A DNA stretch of 64,000 bases from assembly GCA_019739215.1 (NCBI GenBank), contig JAHHDR010000034.1:183780-247779 (forward strand), given 5' to 3'. Source of the DNA: Rhizobium sp. GTDB lineage: Bacteria; Pseudomonadota; Alphaproteobacteria; Rhizobiales; Rhizobiaceae. The notes under the pieces were generated by a model. That model had not been told where the DNA came from. It was given only the letters and a program-made list of their open reading frames with translations, and ran no database searches. A program made the translations under genes and the position numbers. Shown piece after piece: positions 7,884-17,193 of the stretch. How positions within the stretch are numbered: the first letter of the stretch is position 1; every line of letters starts with the position of its first letter.

Positions 7884-9254
7884 ATGACGGGCACTTTGGT
7901 ATTGTTGATTGTTGCGCTGTCGATCGTGACGGCCGTCCTCGCTTCAAGAAGAGCGATTTTCGCCGGCACCGCAGTGTCTGGAAAAATACATTCACGGCCG
8001 GTCTATCACGGCCTGAACACGGCCATCTGGGCCGGTGTTCCCGCACTCCTCATCGTATTGATCTGGCTCTTTGCACAGGGTTCCATCATCGACAGGATGG
8101 TGCTCTCGACCATTCCGTCTGCATCGACCGCCACCGCCTCTCAGCAGGCCCTGATCATGAGCGAAGTGCGACAGAATGCGACTGGTCTCGCCTTCCAGGC
8201 ACCCAGCGAAGAAATCAAGACGGCCGCCGAGGCCTATCGGTCGCTCCAGGTGACCGCGAACTGGGCGATGTTTGCTGTTGCCGCAGCAGTCGCAGTCGCG
8301 GGCGCGGCGCTGGGCCTGCGCGCGGTGGCGCCTCGCTTCCGGGCTCGGCACGCTGTCGAACGGGCAGTGACGATCTTCATGCTGTTCTCGTCACTTGTGG
8401 CGATCGTAACCACGGCCGGCATCGTCGCCTCGCTGGTCTTCGAAGCGGGGCAGTTCTTTACCAAGGTCCCCTTCTACGAGTTTCTGTTCGGTCTTCGCTG
8501 GGAGCCGCAGATCGCGATGCGGGCCGACCAGGTCGCCGGCCAGGGTGCGTTCGGGGTGATTCCGGTCATCTTCGGCACAATTGTCATCTCGATGATTGCA
8601 ATGATCGTGGCGGTGCCGATCGGTATCCTGTCGGCGATCTACCTGACGGAATACTCTCCCCGGAGCTTCCGGGCCGCGGTCAAGCCGCTGCTCGAAATCC
8701 TCGCCGGCGTTCCCACCGTGGTCTACGGCTTTTTCGCCGTGCTGACAGTCGCCCCGGCGATCCGAAACCTCGGCACCAGCATCGGTATCGATGCCTCCCC
8801 CAATAGCTCGCTCGCGGCGGGGCTTGTCATGGGCATCATGATCATTCCGCTCATTTCATCGCTGTCGGACGATGCCCTGGCAGCCGTTCCCCGCGCGATG
8901 CGCGATGGCTCGCTGGCGCTCGGTTCGACAAAGGGAGAGACGATCCGCAAGGTCCTGATCCCGGCGGCACTTCCAGGCATTGTCGGTGGCGTGCTGCTGG
9001 CGCTGAGCCGCGCCATCGGCGAAACCATGATCGTCGTGATGGCGGCAGGCTTGATCGCGAAGATGACGATCAATCCCTTCGACGCCGTTACCACTGTGAC
9101 GGTCCAGATCGTGACATTGCTGACAGGCGATGCGGAATTCGACAATCCGAAGACACTCGCCGCCTTTGCACTGGGCCTGGTGCTTTTCATCATGACCCTC
9201 ATTCTGAACATCATTGCCCTGCGCACCGTGCGTAAGTATCGGGAGAAATACTAA
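7884..9254 (+). CDS. pstC: Phosphate ABC transporter permease PstC
   Basis: An integral membrane protein of 456 residues, longer than the E. coli protein because of an N-terminal extension. That extension has a first membrane helix at residues 3-20, a second near 50-70 and a hydrophilic periplasmic stretch. The C-terminal half is the binding-protein-dependent permease domain, with the ATPase-contact loop in AAVPRAMRDGSLALGSTKGETI. It partners PstA, PstB and PstS in high-affinity phosphate uptake. Its stop codon overlaps the pstA start by one base, so the two are translationally coupled. Confidence 0.93.
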   Translation: MTGTLVLLIVALSIVTAVLASRRAIFAGTAVSGKIHSRPVYHGLNTAIWAGVPALLIVLIWLFAQGSIIDRMVLSTIPSASTATASQQALIMSEVRQNATGLAFQAPSEEIKTAAEAYRSLQVTANWAMFAVAAAVAVAGAALGLRAVAPRFRARHAVERAVTIFMLFSSLVAIVTTAGIVASLVFEAGQFFTKVPFYEFLFGLRWEPQIAMRADQVAGQGAFGVIPVIFGTIVISMIAMIVAVPIGILSAIYLTEYSPRSFRAAVKPLLEILAGVPTVVYGFFAVLTVAPAIRNLGTSIGIDASPNSSLAAGLVMGIMIIPLISSLSDDALAAVPRAMRDGSLALGSTKGETIRKVLIPAALPGIVGGVLLALSRAIGETMIVVMAAGLIAKMTINPFDAVTTVTVQIVTLLTGDAEFDNPKTLAAFALGLVLFIMTLILNIIALRTVRKYREKY

Positions 9255-10543
9255 TGGCCGCCCCCGCATCGACACCGATCGGCGCGATCGATTGGCAATC
9301 CAAGGAAATGGCGGCGCGCCGCAAGTCCCGATACGCAGCGGAATCGCGTCTCAAGGCCTACGGCCTGACCGCCATTGTGCTGGCCCTGGGCTTCCTTGTC
9401 TTCCTGATCGGATCGATCACCTACACGGGCTACCGGGCGTTCACCCAGACGATGGTGAGCGTGGAAATCGACTTGAGCGCGGCGAAGATCGACCAGAACA
9501 AGCTGATGGAGGCCAACTGGCGAGGCATTGTCCGTGACGCCCTTCGCGTCTATGGTGGCGACATCCCCCGCCGCGACGAAAAAGCATATTTCGGCATGTT
9601 CACCGATCAGGCAGCATACCTGATCCGCGACCAGGTGATCGCCGATCCCGCACGGCTGACAGGCACGCACACCTACACCATTCCGATGTCCGATCCCGCC
9701 GACCAGTTGGCAAAGGGTCAGGTCGACCGCGATATACCGGAAAACCAGCGTCGCATTTCCGACAAGCAAATTGCCTGGTATGATGCGATGGTGGCAAGAA
9801 ACGTCGTATCGACACCGTTCAACTGGGGCTTGTTCTTCAATTCCGACAGCCGCTTCCCCGAACTGGCGGGCCTGGCCGGAGCGATATCCGGTTCGTTCTG
9901 GATGCTTCTGGTCACCTTGGTCATTTCCCTGCCCATGGGTATTGCCGCTGCAATCTATCTTGAGGAGTTCGCACCGAAGAACCGCTGGACCGATCTCATC
10001 GAGGTGAACATCAACAACCTCGCTGCGGTGCCTTCGATCATCTTCGGTCTTCTCGGCCTTGCGGTGTTCCTGGGCTGGTTCGGCCTGCCCCGTTCGGCCC
10101 CGCTCGTTGGCGGCCTTGTCCTCTCCCTGATGACATTGCCGACCTTGATCATCACCACGCGCAACTCGCTGAAGTCCGTGCCGTCGTCGATCCGTGAGGC
10201 TGCTCTCGGCGTGGGCGCGTCCAAGCACGAGGCGATCTTCCATCACATCCTTCCACTCGCCATGCCGGCGGTGATGACGGGGACGATCATTTCGCTGGCC
10301 CGCGCGCTTGGCGAAACCGCCCCCTTGCTGCTCATCGGCATGAACGCCTTCATCACCTCGGAGCCGGGAGGCGTCATGGATGCGGCAACCGCGCTTCCGA
10401 CCCAGATCTACATCTGGGCAGACAGCCCTGAACGCGGCTTCGTGGCTCGTACATCCGCCGCGATCCTGGTTCTCCTCGGCTTCCTCATCGTCATGAACGG
10501 TATCGCAATCTATTTGCGCCAGCGCTTCGAGCGTCGCTGGTAA
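9254..10543 (+). CDS. pstA: Phosphate ABC transporter permease PstA
   Basis: The second Pst permease, 429 residues. A cytoplasmic N-terminus is followed by a membrane helix at about residues 36-58 and then about 160 residues of periplasmic domain. The transport core runs from about 210, with the coupling-loop sequence IREAALGVGASKHEAIFHHILP. The insert makes it longer than E. coli PstA, as is usual for the alphaproteobacterial form. Its start sits in a TAATG overlap with pstC, and pstB starts 12 bp after its stop behind AAGGAGAAA. Confidence 0.93.
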   Translation: MAAPASTPIGAIDWQSKEMAARRKSRYAAESRLKAYGLTAIVLALGFLVFLIGSITYTGYRAFTQTMVSVEIDLSAAKIDQNKLMEANWRGIVRDALRVYGGDIPRRDEKAYFGMFTDQAAYLIRDQVIADPARLTGTHTYTIPMSDPADQLAKGQVDRDIPENQRRISDKQIAWYDAMVARNVVSTPFNWGLFFNSDSRFPELAGLAGAISGSFWMLLVTLVISLPMGIAAAIYLEEFAPKNRWTDLIEVNINNLAAVPSIIFGLLGLAVFLGWFGLPRSAPLVGGLVLSLMTLPTLIITTRNSLKSVPSSIREAALGVGASKHEAIFHHILPLAMPAVMTGTIISLARALGETAPLLLIGMNAFITSEPGGVMDAATALPTQIYIWADSPERGFVARTSAAILVLLGFLIVMNGIAIYLRQRFERRW

Positions 10544-10555
10544 GGAGAAACTCCC

Positions 10556-11374
10556 ATGAATATGCTTACTGATATCGAAGTCGAAAAGACGATTGGCAAA
10601 TCCATGAGCACTGACCCCCACTCCAAGATGATCGGCAAGGACGTCTCCGTCTATTACGGCGACAAGCGCGCTTTGTTCGACGTGAACCTGAACATTCGCC
10701 AGCATACGGTGACCGCGCTGATCGGCCCCTCGGGCTGCGGAAAGTCGACGTTCCTGCGCTGCCTCAACCGGATGAACGACACGATCGACGGTTGCCGGGT
10801 CACCGGCAATATCACGCTCGACGAACAGGACATCTATGCACCTACGATCGACGTCGTCGAACTGCGCGCCCGCGTCGGCATGGTGTTCCAGAAGCCCAAC
10901 CCGTTCCCCAAGTCGATCTACGAGAACGTCGCCTACGGCCCGCGCATTCACGGCCTTGCCAGAACCAAGGCACAGCTCGACGAGATCGTCGAAAAGAGCC
11001 TGCAGCGCGCCGGCCTGTGGAATGAGGTCAAGGACCGCCTTCTGGAGCCCGGTACGGGCCTCTCCGGCGGCCAGCAGCAGCGCCTCTGCATCGCCCGCGC
11101 CGTGGCCGTCAGCCCCGAAGTCATCCTGATGGACGAGCCCTGCTCGGCACTCGACCCGATCGCCACCGCCAAAGTCGAGGAACTGATCCACGAACTTCGC
11201 GAGAACTACACCATCGTCATCGTCACCCACTCGATGCAGCAGGCCGCGCGCGTGTCCCAGCGCACCGCCATGTTCCACCTCGGCTATATCGTGGAAGAGA
11301 ACGACACCGACAAGATCTTCACCAATCCGGACGACCAGCGCACCCAGGACTACATCATGGGCCGCTTCGGCTGA
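10556..11374 (+). CDS. pstB: Phosphate ABC transporter ATP-binding protein
   Basis: A 272-residue ABC ATPase energising phosphate uptake. Walker [10 protein letters not shown] is at 57-65, the signature LSGGQQQR starts at 169, and Walker B VILMDEP at 189-195 is followed by a D-loop SALD and the switch histidine in VIVTHSM. PstB also takes part in signalling to PhoR through PhoU. It belongs to the single pstSCAB-phoU-phoB transcription unit. Confidence 0.97.
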   Translation: MNMLTDIEVEKTIGKSMSTDPHSKMIGKDVSVYYGDKRALFDVNLNIRQHTVTALIGPSGCGKSTFLRCLNRMNDTIDGCRVTGNITLDEQDIYAPTIDVVELRARVGMVFQKPNPFPKSIYENVAYGPRIHGLARTKAQLDEIVEKSLQRAGLWNEVKDRLLEPGTGLSGGQQQRLCIARAVAVSPEVILMDEPCSALDPIATAKVEELIHELRENYTIVIVTHSMQQAARVSQRTAMFHLGYIVEENDTDKIFTNPDDQRTQDYIMGRFG

Positions 11375-11423
11375 TCCCGCTTCGGCCGAGCCGTGACGTA
11401 TCCCGAATTCAAGAGGTAGTGAC

Positions 11424-12140
11424 ATGTCCACCGCACATATCTATTCCGTCTTCGACGATGAACTGAAGCATCTCACCCGCCGCATCGCGGAGATGGGCGG
11501 AATGGCCGAGCAGATGGTGTCTGATTCGATCCACGCGCTCGTCACCTCGGACGCGGCGCTGGCCCAGCGCGTCATCTCCGAAGACACGATCATGGACGCC
11601 ACCGAGCGCGAGATCGGCGACAAGGCGATCCTGATGATTGCCAAGCGCCAGCCCGTCGCCTCGGACCTGCGCGAGATCATCGGCTCGATCCGCATTGCCT
11701 CCGATCTCGAGCGCGTCGGCGACCTCGGCAAATCCAACGCCAAGCGCGTCATTGCGGTACAGTCCGCCGGCATCCCCCGGCCGCTCGCCCGCGGCATCGA
11801 GCATCTCTCGGAACTGGCCCTGTCCCAGCTCAAGGACGTGCTCGACGTCTACTCGACCCGGTCGCCCGAGAAGGCTGAGCAGATCCGCGCCCGCGACGAA
11901 GAGATCGACGCGATGTACACGTCGCTGTTCCGCGAACTGCTGACCTACATGATGGAAGATCCGCGCAACATCACGCCCTGCACGCATCTTCTGTTCTGCG
12001 CCAAGAACATCGAGCGCATCGGCGACCACGCCACGAACATCGCCGAGACCATCTATTACATGTCGACCGGCGAACAGCCGGCAGGCGAACGTCCGAAGGA
12101 CGACAACACGGCGTCCGTCGTGCAGCAGCCGGCCCAGTAA
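11424..12140 (+). CDS. phoU: Phosphate signalling protein PhoU
   Basis: A 238-residue protein of two three-helix PhoU repeats. Each repeat carries the metal-binding E/D-x-x-x-D type signature, visible as ASDLERVGDLGKSNAKR in the first and CAKNIERIGDHATNIAE in the second. PhoU relays the state of the Pst transporter to PhoR and holds the Pho regulon off when phosphate is plentiful. It lies between pstB and phoB, 49 and 27 bp away. The last 20 residues are disordered and variable. Confidence 0.96.
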   Translation: MSTAHIYSVFDDELKHLTRRIAEMGGMAEQMVSDSIHALVTSDAALAQRVISEDTIMDATEREIGDKAILMIAKRQPVASDLREIIGSIRIASDLERVGDLGKSNAKRVIAVQSAGIPRPLARGIEHLSELALSQLKDVLDVYSTRSPEKAEQIRARDEEIDAMYTSLFRELLTYMMEDPRNITPCTHLLFCAKNIERIGDHATNIAETIYYMSTGEQPAGERPKDDNTASVVQQPAQ

Positions 12141-12167
12141 CAGCGGCCGACCAGGAAGAACAGCAAG

Positions 12168-12851
12168 ATGCAGCCGAGAATCATGGTGGTGGAAGACGAG
12201 GAAGCGCTGGGCACACTGCTCAGCTACAACCTCGAGGCGGAAGGCTATGACGTGGAGGTCATTGCCCGCGGCGACGAAGCCGACATCCGCCTGCAGGAAC
12301 GCGTGCCGGACCTGCTGCTGCTGGACTGGATGCTGCCCGGCGTATCCGGCATAGAGCTCTGCCGCAGGCTGCGCATGCGCCCGCAGACCGAGCGCCTGCC
12401 TGTCATCATGCTCACGGCCCGCGGCGAGGAGAGCGAGCGCGTGCGCGGCCTCTCCACCGGCGCCGACGACTATGTGGTCAAGCCCTTCTCCACGCCCGAA
12501 CTGATGGCTCGTGTGAAAGCGATGCTGCGGCGGGTACGGCCGAGCGCGATCTCCTCGCTGCTGAAATGCGGCGATGTCGAACTCGACCGCGAGACCTATC
12601 GCGTCCACCGCCGTTCGCGCGAGATCCGGCTCGGGCCGACCGAGTTCAAGCTGCTTGAATTCTTCATGTCGTCACCGGGCCGCGTGTTCTCGCGCTCGCA
12701 GCTTCTCGACGGCGTCTGGGGCCACGACATCTATGTCGACGAGCGCACCGTCGATGTTCATGTCGGCCGCCTTCGCAAGGCGCTCAATATTTCCAACATG
12801 CCCGACATCATCCGCACCGTGCGCGGTGCGGGCTATGCGATGGAAGTCTGA
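12168..12851 (+). CDS. phoB: Phosphate regulon response regulator (OmpR/PhoB type)
   Basis: 227 residues. The receiver domain has the acidic pair D10/E11, phospho-acceptor D53 in LLLLDWMLPG, the switch threonine near 83 and K105 in VVKPFS. The C-terminal winged helix covers about 130-225 (LGPTEFKLLEFF, DERTVDVHVGRLRKAL, IRTVRGAGYAME). It is phosphorylated by PhoR and binds Pho boxes such as the one before pstS, so the operon is self-reinforcing under phosphate starvation. It is the last gene of the unit; the convergent neighbour ends 14 bp later. Confidence 0.96.
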   Translation: MQPRIMVVEDEEALGTLLSYNLEAEGYDVEVIARGDEADIRLQERVPDLLLLDWMLPGVSGIELCRRLRMRPQTERLPVIMLTARGEESERVRGLSTGADDYVVKPFSTPELMARVKAMLRRVRPSAISSLLKCGDVELDRETYRVHRRSREIRLGPTEFKLLEFFMSSPGRVFSRSQLLDGVWGHDIYVDERTVDVHVGRLRKALNISNMPDIIRTVRGAGYAMEV

Positions 12852-12865
12852 CAGCCAGCCCTCGA

Positions 12866-14194
12866 TCAGGATCCCGGCAGGACCCTGATCCCGTAGAGGC
12901 GGATCGAACTGCCCTCGCCCGTCAGGTCGCTGTTGATGACGATGTGCCCCGGCCCGCTCGGGGCCAGCTTGCCCTCGAATTTCACCTGGATCAGCTTGTC
13001 GGCGCGTTCGTTTGTCACCGTGTAGCGGTGACGGCCGCAATCGCCGAGCGATTTGAATTCGCACTGGACATAGATCTGCGCCGGCTTGTCGCTGTTGGAC
13101 TTCACGGTCACGGCAAGCGTGGATGTCTTGCCGGAGATTTCCTGCAGGAACGACGCCGGGATCTCGACCAGCACGTCTCCATCCTGGTCCGGCGCATTGG
13201 ATGTGATCACCGTCGCAAGGCCGTCGCTGTCGCGGTGCTCCTCGATGGCGGCCTTGTCGCGTGCCTTGACGACACTGGCATTGGGCCCTGGCTTGTAGAT
13301 ATCGATCCAGTCGCCGGAGAATCCGCGCAGCGTCTCAAGCCGCTGTCCGGTTTCTGCGGGGTCGGACTGGGATTGCAGCGCCTCCGGCACGAGCTGGAAA
13401 TCGCTCCTGCCCTCGAGCGCCGCATCGATCATGCCCGTGTCGTAGACCCACCAGACCCCCCCGCCGATGATCGCGAACAGGAAGAGATAGACGAAGGCCG
13501 AAACCAGGAAGCCACCGGAGCGTCTGCCGCGCGGCCGGGCGGGTGCCAGGTGCTCACCGACATCGTCCTGGCGAGCGCTGGAATGCGCATCCGCAGCGCG
13601 GCTCGCCGTCTCGGCGTCGCGCGTGGCCGAAACTCCGTCGAGCGACGCCTCGTCCATGACCGGCCGTGCGGAATTGCGTGGCGAGCGCTGCTCTGGCTCG
13701 ACATCCATGACGGTTTCGCCGCGGCTCGCCGACCGCTCGTCTCGCACCGGCGCGGCGCGCGTCGCCTCGATCTCCGCCGATTCGTCCTCGAACTCGGCAT
13801 CGAGCAATTCGGCGGCCGCCGGGGGCGCGCTGGCGAATGTCGGCTCGGTCCTGCTGCCGGATGGCTGCCCGCCCGTCGCGGCCGGCACCGGATCGGCGAT
13901 CGGCGTGCTTTCGGGCTCGGGATCCGCTTCAGGCTCCGGTTCGCGCTCCAGCGCCACCCGCTCGAACTGGGCGATCGAACGCAACCGGACGAGTTCCTCG
14001 TCCTCGATGTCGCGGATCGTGGCCTCGAGCCGCTGGCGCTGGCGTTCGATCACCGCGGTATCGTTGATATCCTGCTTGCGCAGCCCGGCATCGAGCGCAT
14101 TGCGAGCCGACTGGTAGATGCGGGACCGGATATCGGGATCCGACCGCTCGGCGCGCTCCAGCGCATTCCTGATCGCCTGTTCCAGTCCGCTCAA
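12866..14194 (-). CDS. Membrane-anchored protein of unknown function
   Basis: I do not recognise a named family. The 442 residues begin with a charged helical region (about 1-90; EQAIRNALERAERSDPDIRSR) rich in coiled-coil-like heptads. A long acidic Pro/Glu and Ala/Arg-rich linker follows, including repeated EPEPEADPEPES. A single membrane helix near 232-250 (VSAFVYLFLFAIIGGGVWWVY) leads to a folded domain of about 190 residues, probably periplasmic, with a possible carbohydrate-binding-like beta fold and two cysteines (VQCEFKSLGDCGRHRY). The start is TTG 14194, supported by AGGGA eight bases upstream. It converges on phoB. Confidence 0.75.
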   Translation of the reverse strand: MSGLEQAIRNALERAERSDPDIRSRIYQSARNALDAGLRKQDINDTAVIERQRQRLEATIRDIEDEELVRLRSIAQFERVALEREPEPEADPEPESTPIADPVPAATGGQPSGSRTEPTFASAPPAAAELLDAEFEDESAEIEATRAAPVRDERSASRGETVMDVEPEQRSPRNSARPVMDEASLDGVSATRDAETASRAADAHSSARQDDVGEHLAPARPRGRRSGGFLVSAFVYLFLFAIIGGGVWWVYDTGMIDAALEGRSDFQLVPEALQSQSDPAETGQRLETLRGFSGDWIDIYKPGPNASVVKARDKAAIEEHRDSDGLATVITSNAPDQDGDVLVEIPASFLQEISGKTSTLAVTVKSNSDKPAQIYVQCEFKSLGDCGRHRYTVTNERADKLIQVKFEGKLAPSGPGHIVINSDLTGEGSSIRLYGIRVLPGS

Positions 14195-14406
14195 GCCGCA
14201 AATCCCTGTCTGGCGACGCGACTTCGCGCCGATTCATACTCCGGTAACCATTCGCCTGCGCCTTGGCAAGCGGCAGCGCCTGCCGCAGGCGTTTGCCCGG
14301 CCCGCACTGCGCCCAAATCGTGGCAAGTTTCCGGTGGATGAAAATTCAACCTTGAACAATTTTCCGGATTGGGCTTAGCTGCGCCGTCAACCGATGGACC
14401 CTGCCA

Positions 14407-15363
14407 ATGGCCCTGCCGCCCATACTCCAGAACCTCCGCCTGCCGGTCGTGGCCGCCCCGATGTTCATCATTTCCGGCCCGGCCCTGGTCATCGCCCAGT
14501 GCAAGGCCGGGATCGTCGGCGCCTTCCCGGCGCTCAATGCCCGGCCGGAGAGCCAGCTCGACGAATGGCTGGCGGAAATCACCGAGGCGCTTGCAGCGCA
14601 TGATGCCGCCCATCCGGAGGCACCCTCCGCGCCCTTCGCCGTCAACCAGATCGTCCACGCGTCCAACAAGCGGCTAGAGCACGACCTGACAATGTGCGTG
14701 AAGTACAAGGTGCCGGTGGTGATATCGTCGCTCGGCGCCGTTCCGGAGGTCAACCAGGCGATCCACTCCTATGGCGGCACCGTGCTGCATGACGTGATCA
14801 ATGCCAGGCACGCCCATTCGGCGATCCGCAAGGGTGCGGACGGACTGATTGCCGTGGCGGCCGGCGCCGGCGGCCATGCCGGCATGCTCTCGCCCTTCGC
14901 GCTGGTTCAGGAAATCCGCGCGTGGTTCGACGGCCCGCTGCTGCTATCCGGCGCCATCGCCACCGGCGGCGCGATCCTTGCGGCCCGGGCGATGGGCGCC
15001 GACCTCGCCTATATCGGCACGCCGTTCATCGCCACCGAGGAAGCGCGCGCCGCCGATGCCTACAAGCAGATGATCGTCGATTCGACCGCCGCCGACATCG
15101 TCACATCCAACTACTTCACCGGCATATCAGGCAACTATCTCAAGGGCTCGATCCGCGCCATGGGCATGGATCCCGACAACCTGCCCGCGGCCGATCCGTC
15201 GAAGATGGATTTCGAGAAGGCGGCCTCCGGCCCCAAGGCCTGGAAGGAGATCTGGGGTTCCGGCCAGGGCATCGGCGCCGTGACGGCCGTGGTTTCGGCA
15301 CGGGCGCTGGTAGACCGGCTGGCCGACGAATACCGCACCGCCAGAGCCGGCATCTGCGGCTGA
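14407..15363 (+). CDS. Nitronate monooxygenase (2-nitropropane dioxygenase family)
   Basis: An FMN-dependent TIM-barrel enzyme of 318 residues. Family marks are the N-terminal PVVAAPMFIISGP, the catalytic-histidine motif GAGGHAG near 155, the FMN-phosphate segment LLSGAIATGGAILAARAMGADLAYIGTPFIAT and the C-terminal GSGQGIGAV. Members oxidise alkyl nitronates or propionate-3-nitronate and have a protective role. The gene stands alone on the plus strand, divergent from the membrane-protein gene. The substrate cannot be fixed from sequence. Confidence 0.88.
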   Translation: MALPPILQNLRLPVVAAPMFIISGPALVIAQCKAGIVGAFPALNARPESQLDEWLAEITEALAAHDAAHPEAPSAPFAVNQIVHASNKRLEHDLTMCVKYKVPVVISSLGAVPEVNQAIHSYGGTVLHDVINARHAHSAIRKGADGLIAVAAGAGGHAGMLSPFALVQEIRAWFDGPLLLSGAIATGGAILAARAMGADLAYIGTPFIATEEARAADAYKQMIVDSTAADIVTSNYFTGISGNYLKGSIRAMGMDPDNLPAADPSKMDFEKAASGPKAWKEIWGSGQGIGAVTAVVSARALVDRLADEYRTARAGICG

Positions 15364-15499
15364 ACCACCCCGCCCGTTTGGCAATGCACGGCCAAGGCCG
15401 CCGATCGCAATTTTCCTCGTCCGCCCACCTTGCATTCTTGGCCCGTTGGCGCTATCAGCCGTCTCGATCCGCTTCCGGCCTGCCCGGAAAGATCGGTAG

Positions 15500-15575
15500 G
15501 CCGCTTTAGCTCAGGTGGTAGAGCACATCATTCGTAATGATGGGGTCGCAGGTTCGAGTCCTGCAAGCGGCACCA
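15500..15575 (+). tRNA. tRNA-Thr (anticodon CGT)
   Basis: A complete 76-nt cloverleaf. The acceptor stem is GCCGCTT/AAGCGGC, the D arm GCTC...GAGC and the anticodon stem CATCA/TGATG around loop TTCGTAA (anticodon CGT, reading ACG). The T arm contains GGTTCGAGTCC and the 3' CCA is encoded. The remaining 15364-15499 and 15576-15822 hold no gene I can support; I see no integrase or attachment duplication beside this tRNA. Confidence 0.97.
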
Positions 15576-15822
15576 CTTTTCCTTTGTCCGGCCCGTGTCC
15601 GACACCCCTCAAGATGACACTATGGAACCGAAGCCGCGCGCGCGACGTGGCTGCCGATCTGGCGTCTTCGCACATTCGGCGCAAGTGGTGCCCGACCTTT
15701 GCTTCATCCGCGGACTGGGACGGACAGGAAACGCATGCATCCGGCCTCGAACATTGACATTCCACAGTCGGCTAATATAATAAAATTTTAGGGGAAACCA
15801 AGAAAACCGGACGGTGCGCATC

Positions 15823-17169
15823 ATGTCGGTCGATGCAACTCCAAGAGGTGTGAAGAACATCTTCAGTTCCGGAAGTGTCTTTATTGATGGCATACTGAGC
15901 GGCTTCGCCTGGTCCCAGAAGTCCATCGACTATGCGTTTCCCGACAACCCGAAGAGCTACAGTTACAACGGATATCCCGATCGCGGTTTCAATTCGATCT
16001 CCGACTTGCAGCGCGACATGGCCATGTTCGCGCTCGACAGGGGGTTCGGGAACAAGGCCAATGACGGCTTCTCCGTCGAAGGCTTTACCAACCTCAAGTT
16101 CTCCAAGGGTTCGGACAAGTCGGCCGAAATCCGGGTCGCGGAAACCAGGTTCGAGACGCCGACGGCATGGGGCTTCTATCCGGCGGCCGGCTCGAAGGGG
16201 GGCGACGTCTGGTTTGGCGTTCAATTCGAATATCGCAATGCAGTCGCGGGGACATTTGCCGCAGCGACGATGCTCCACGAACTCGGCCATGCCCTCGGAT
16301 TGAAGCACGGCCATCAGCCGGGCGGGAATTTCGGCACGATCCCCTTCGAGTGGGATTCCCAGGAATATTCGCTGATGACCTATACGAACTACATTGGCGA
16401 CACCGGCGGCGCAGCGTCCTACGAGCGCTACGGCGCCCCGCAGACCTACATGATGGCCGACATCGCGGCGTTGCAATTCATGTACGGCGCCGATTACTCG
16501 ACCAACAGCGGCCGGACTGTCTATAGCTGGAAGCCGGGCGGCGGAGAGACCTATGTCAATGGAAAGGTCGCCATCGATCCCGGGGCCAACCGGATCTTCG
16601 CCACCATCTGGGACGGCGGCGGGCGCGATACCTACGACCTCAGCGCCTACAAGTCCGACGTGACGATCGACCTGGCGCCAGGAGGCTTTTCGAAATTCTC
16701 CGATAAGCAACTGTCGGACCTCGGCGGCGGACCCAACAACGGCAATGCCCGCGGCAACATCTTCAACGCCTTGATCCACAACAATGACCGGCGCTCTCTG
16801 ATCGAGGATGCGAAGGGCGGCAGCGGCAATGACACGATCGGCGGCAATACCGGTCAGAACCGTCTCTATGGCAATGGCGGCGATGACCTTCTCTACGGCC
16901 TCGCCGGCGATGATCTTCTGGTTGGCGGCGGCGGGGCGGACCGTTTCTATTTCGCGGCCGGCTACGGCAAGGACACGGTCCGGGACTTTCAGGACGGCGC
17001 CGACCTGATCTATCTGTCCAGCTCGCTGGGCATATTCAACGCGATACAGGCCCTGTCCTACGCGTCAGTCTCGAACGGCAATGTGGTCTTCAATTTCGCC
17101 ACCGGTGACACGCTCATCCTCGAGAATGTGCAGCCCAGCGAGTTCTCGGTCGCCGACATCATCATGTAG
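15823..17169 (+). CDS. Serralysin-like M10 zinc metalloprotease with RTX-type repeats
   Basis: A secreted-type protease of about 448 residues. The metzincin motif HELGHALGLKH gives zinc ligands H152, H156 and H162 and catalytic E153, followed by the Met-turn SLMTY. The C-terminal part has calcium-binding glycine repeats (GGSGNDTIGG, GNGGDDLLYG, LAGDDLLVGGGGADRFYF). Such proteins leave through a type I secretion system using a C-terminal signal and have no Sec peptide, as here. No ABC exporter, MFP or protease inhibitor gene is nearby. The start is uncertain: ATG 15823 or GTG 15814, neither with a clear ribosome site. Confidence 0.88.
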   Translation: MSVDATPRGVKNIFSSGSVFIDGILSGFAWSQKSIDYAFPDNPKSYSYNGYPDRGFNSISDLQRDMAMFALDRGFGNKANDGFSVEGFTNLKFSKGSDKSAEIRVAETRFETPTAWGFYPAAGSKGGDVWFGVQFEYRNAVAGTFAAATMLHELGHALGLKHGHQPGGNFGTIPFEWDSQEYSLMTYTNYIGDTGGAASYERYGAPQTYMMADIAALQFMYGADYSTNSGRTVYSWKPGGGETYVNGKVAIDPGANRIFATIWDGGGRDTYDLSAYKSDVTIDLAPGGFSKFSDKQLSDLGGGPNNGNARGNIFNALIHNNDRRSLIEDAKGGSGNDTIGGNTGQNRLYGNGGDDLLYGLAGDDLLVGGGGADRFYFAAGYGKDTVRDFQDGADLIYLSSSLGIFNAIQALSYASVSNGNVVFNFATGDTLILENVQPSEFSVADIIM

Positions 17170-17193
17170 TGCCCGAGGGCGGGACCGGCTGGT

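Noticed and set aside
9251..11431. A 726-codon open frame antisense to pstA-pstB (and similar long antisense frames opposite argF, deoC-deoR, the mtlK operon and miaB-plsC)
   Set aside because: High-GC codon bias on the true strand leaves the antisense frames open. The proteins are low-complexity (His/Arg/Gly/Asp-rich) and match no family, while the sense genes have full motifs.
12944..14341. A 465-codon plus-strand frame opposite the membrane-anchored protein
   Set aside because: The composition is Arg/Ala/Gly-rich without motifs. The minus-strand frame has a membrane helix, a ribosome site and a sensible domain layout.
15500..15575. tRNA-Thr as an integration site of a genomic island
   Set aside because: No integrase, no direct repeat of the tRNA 3' end and no base-composition break could be seen nearby.
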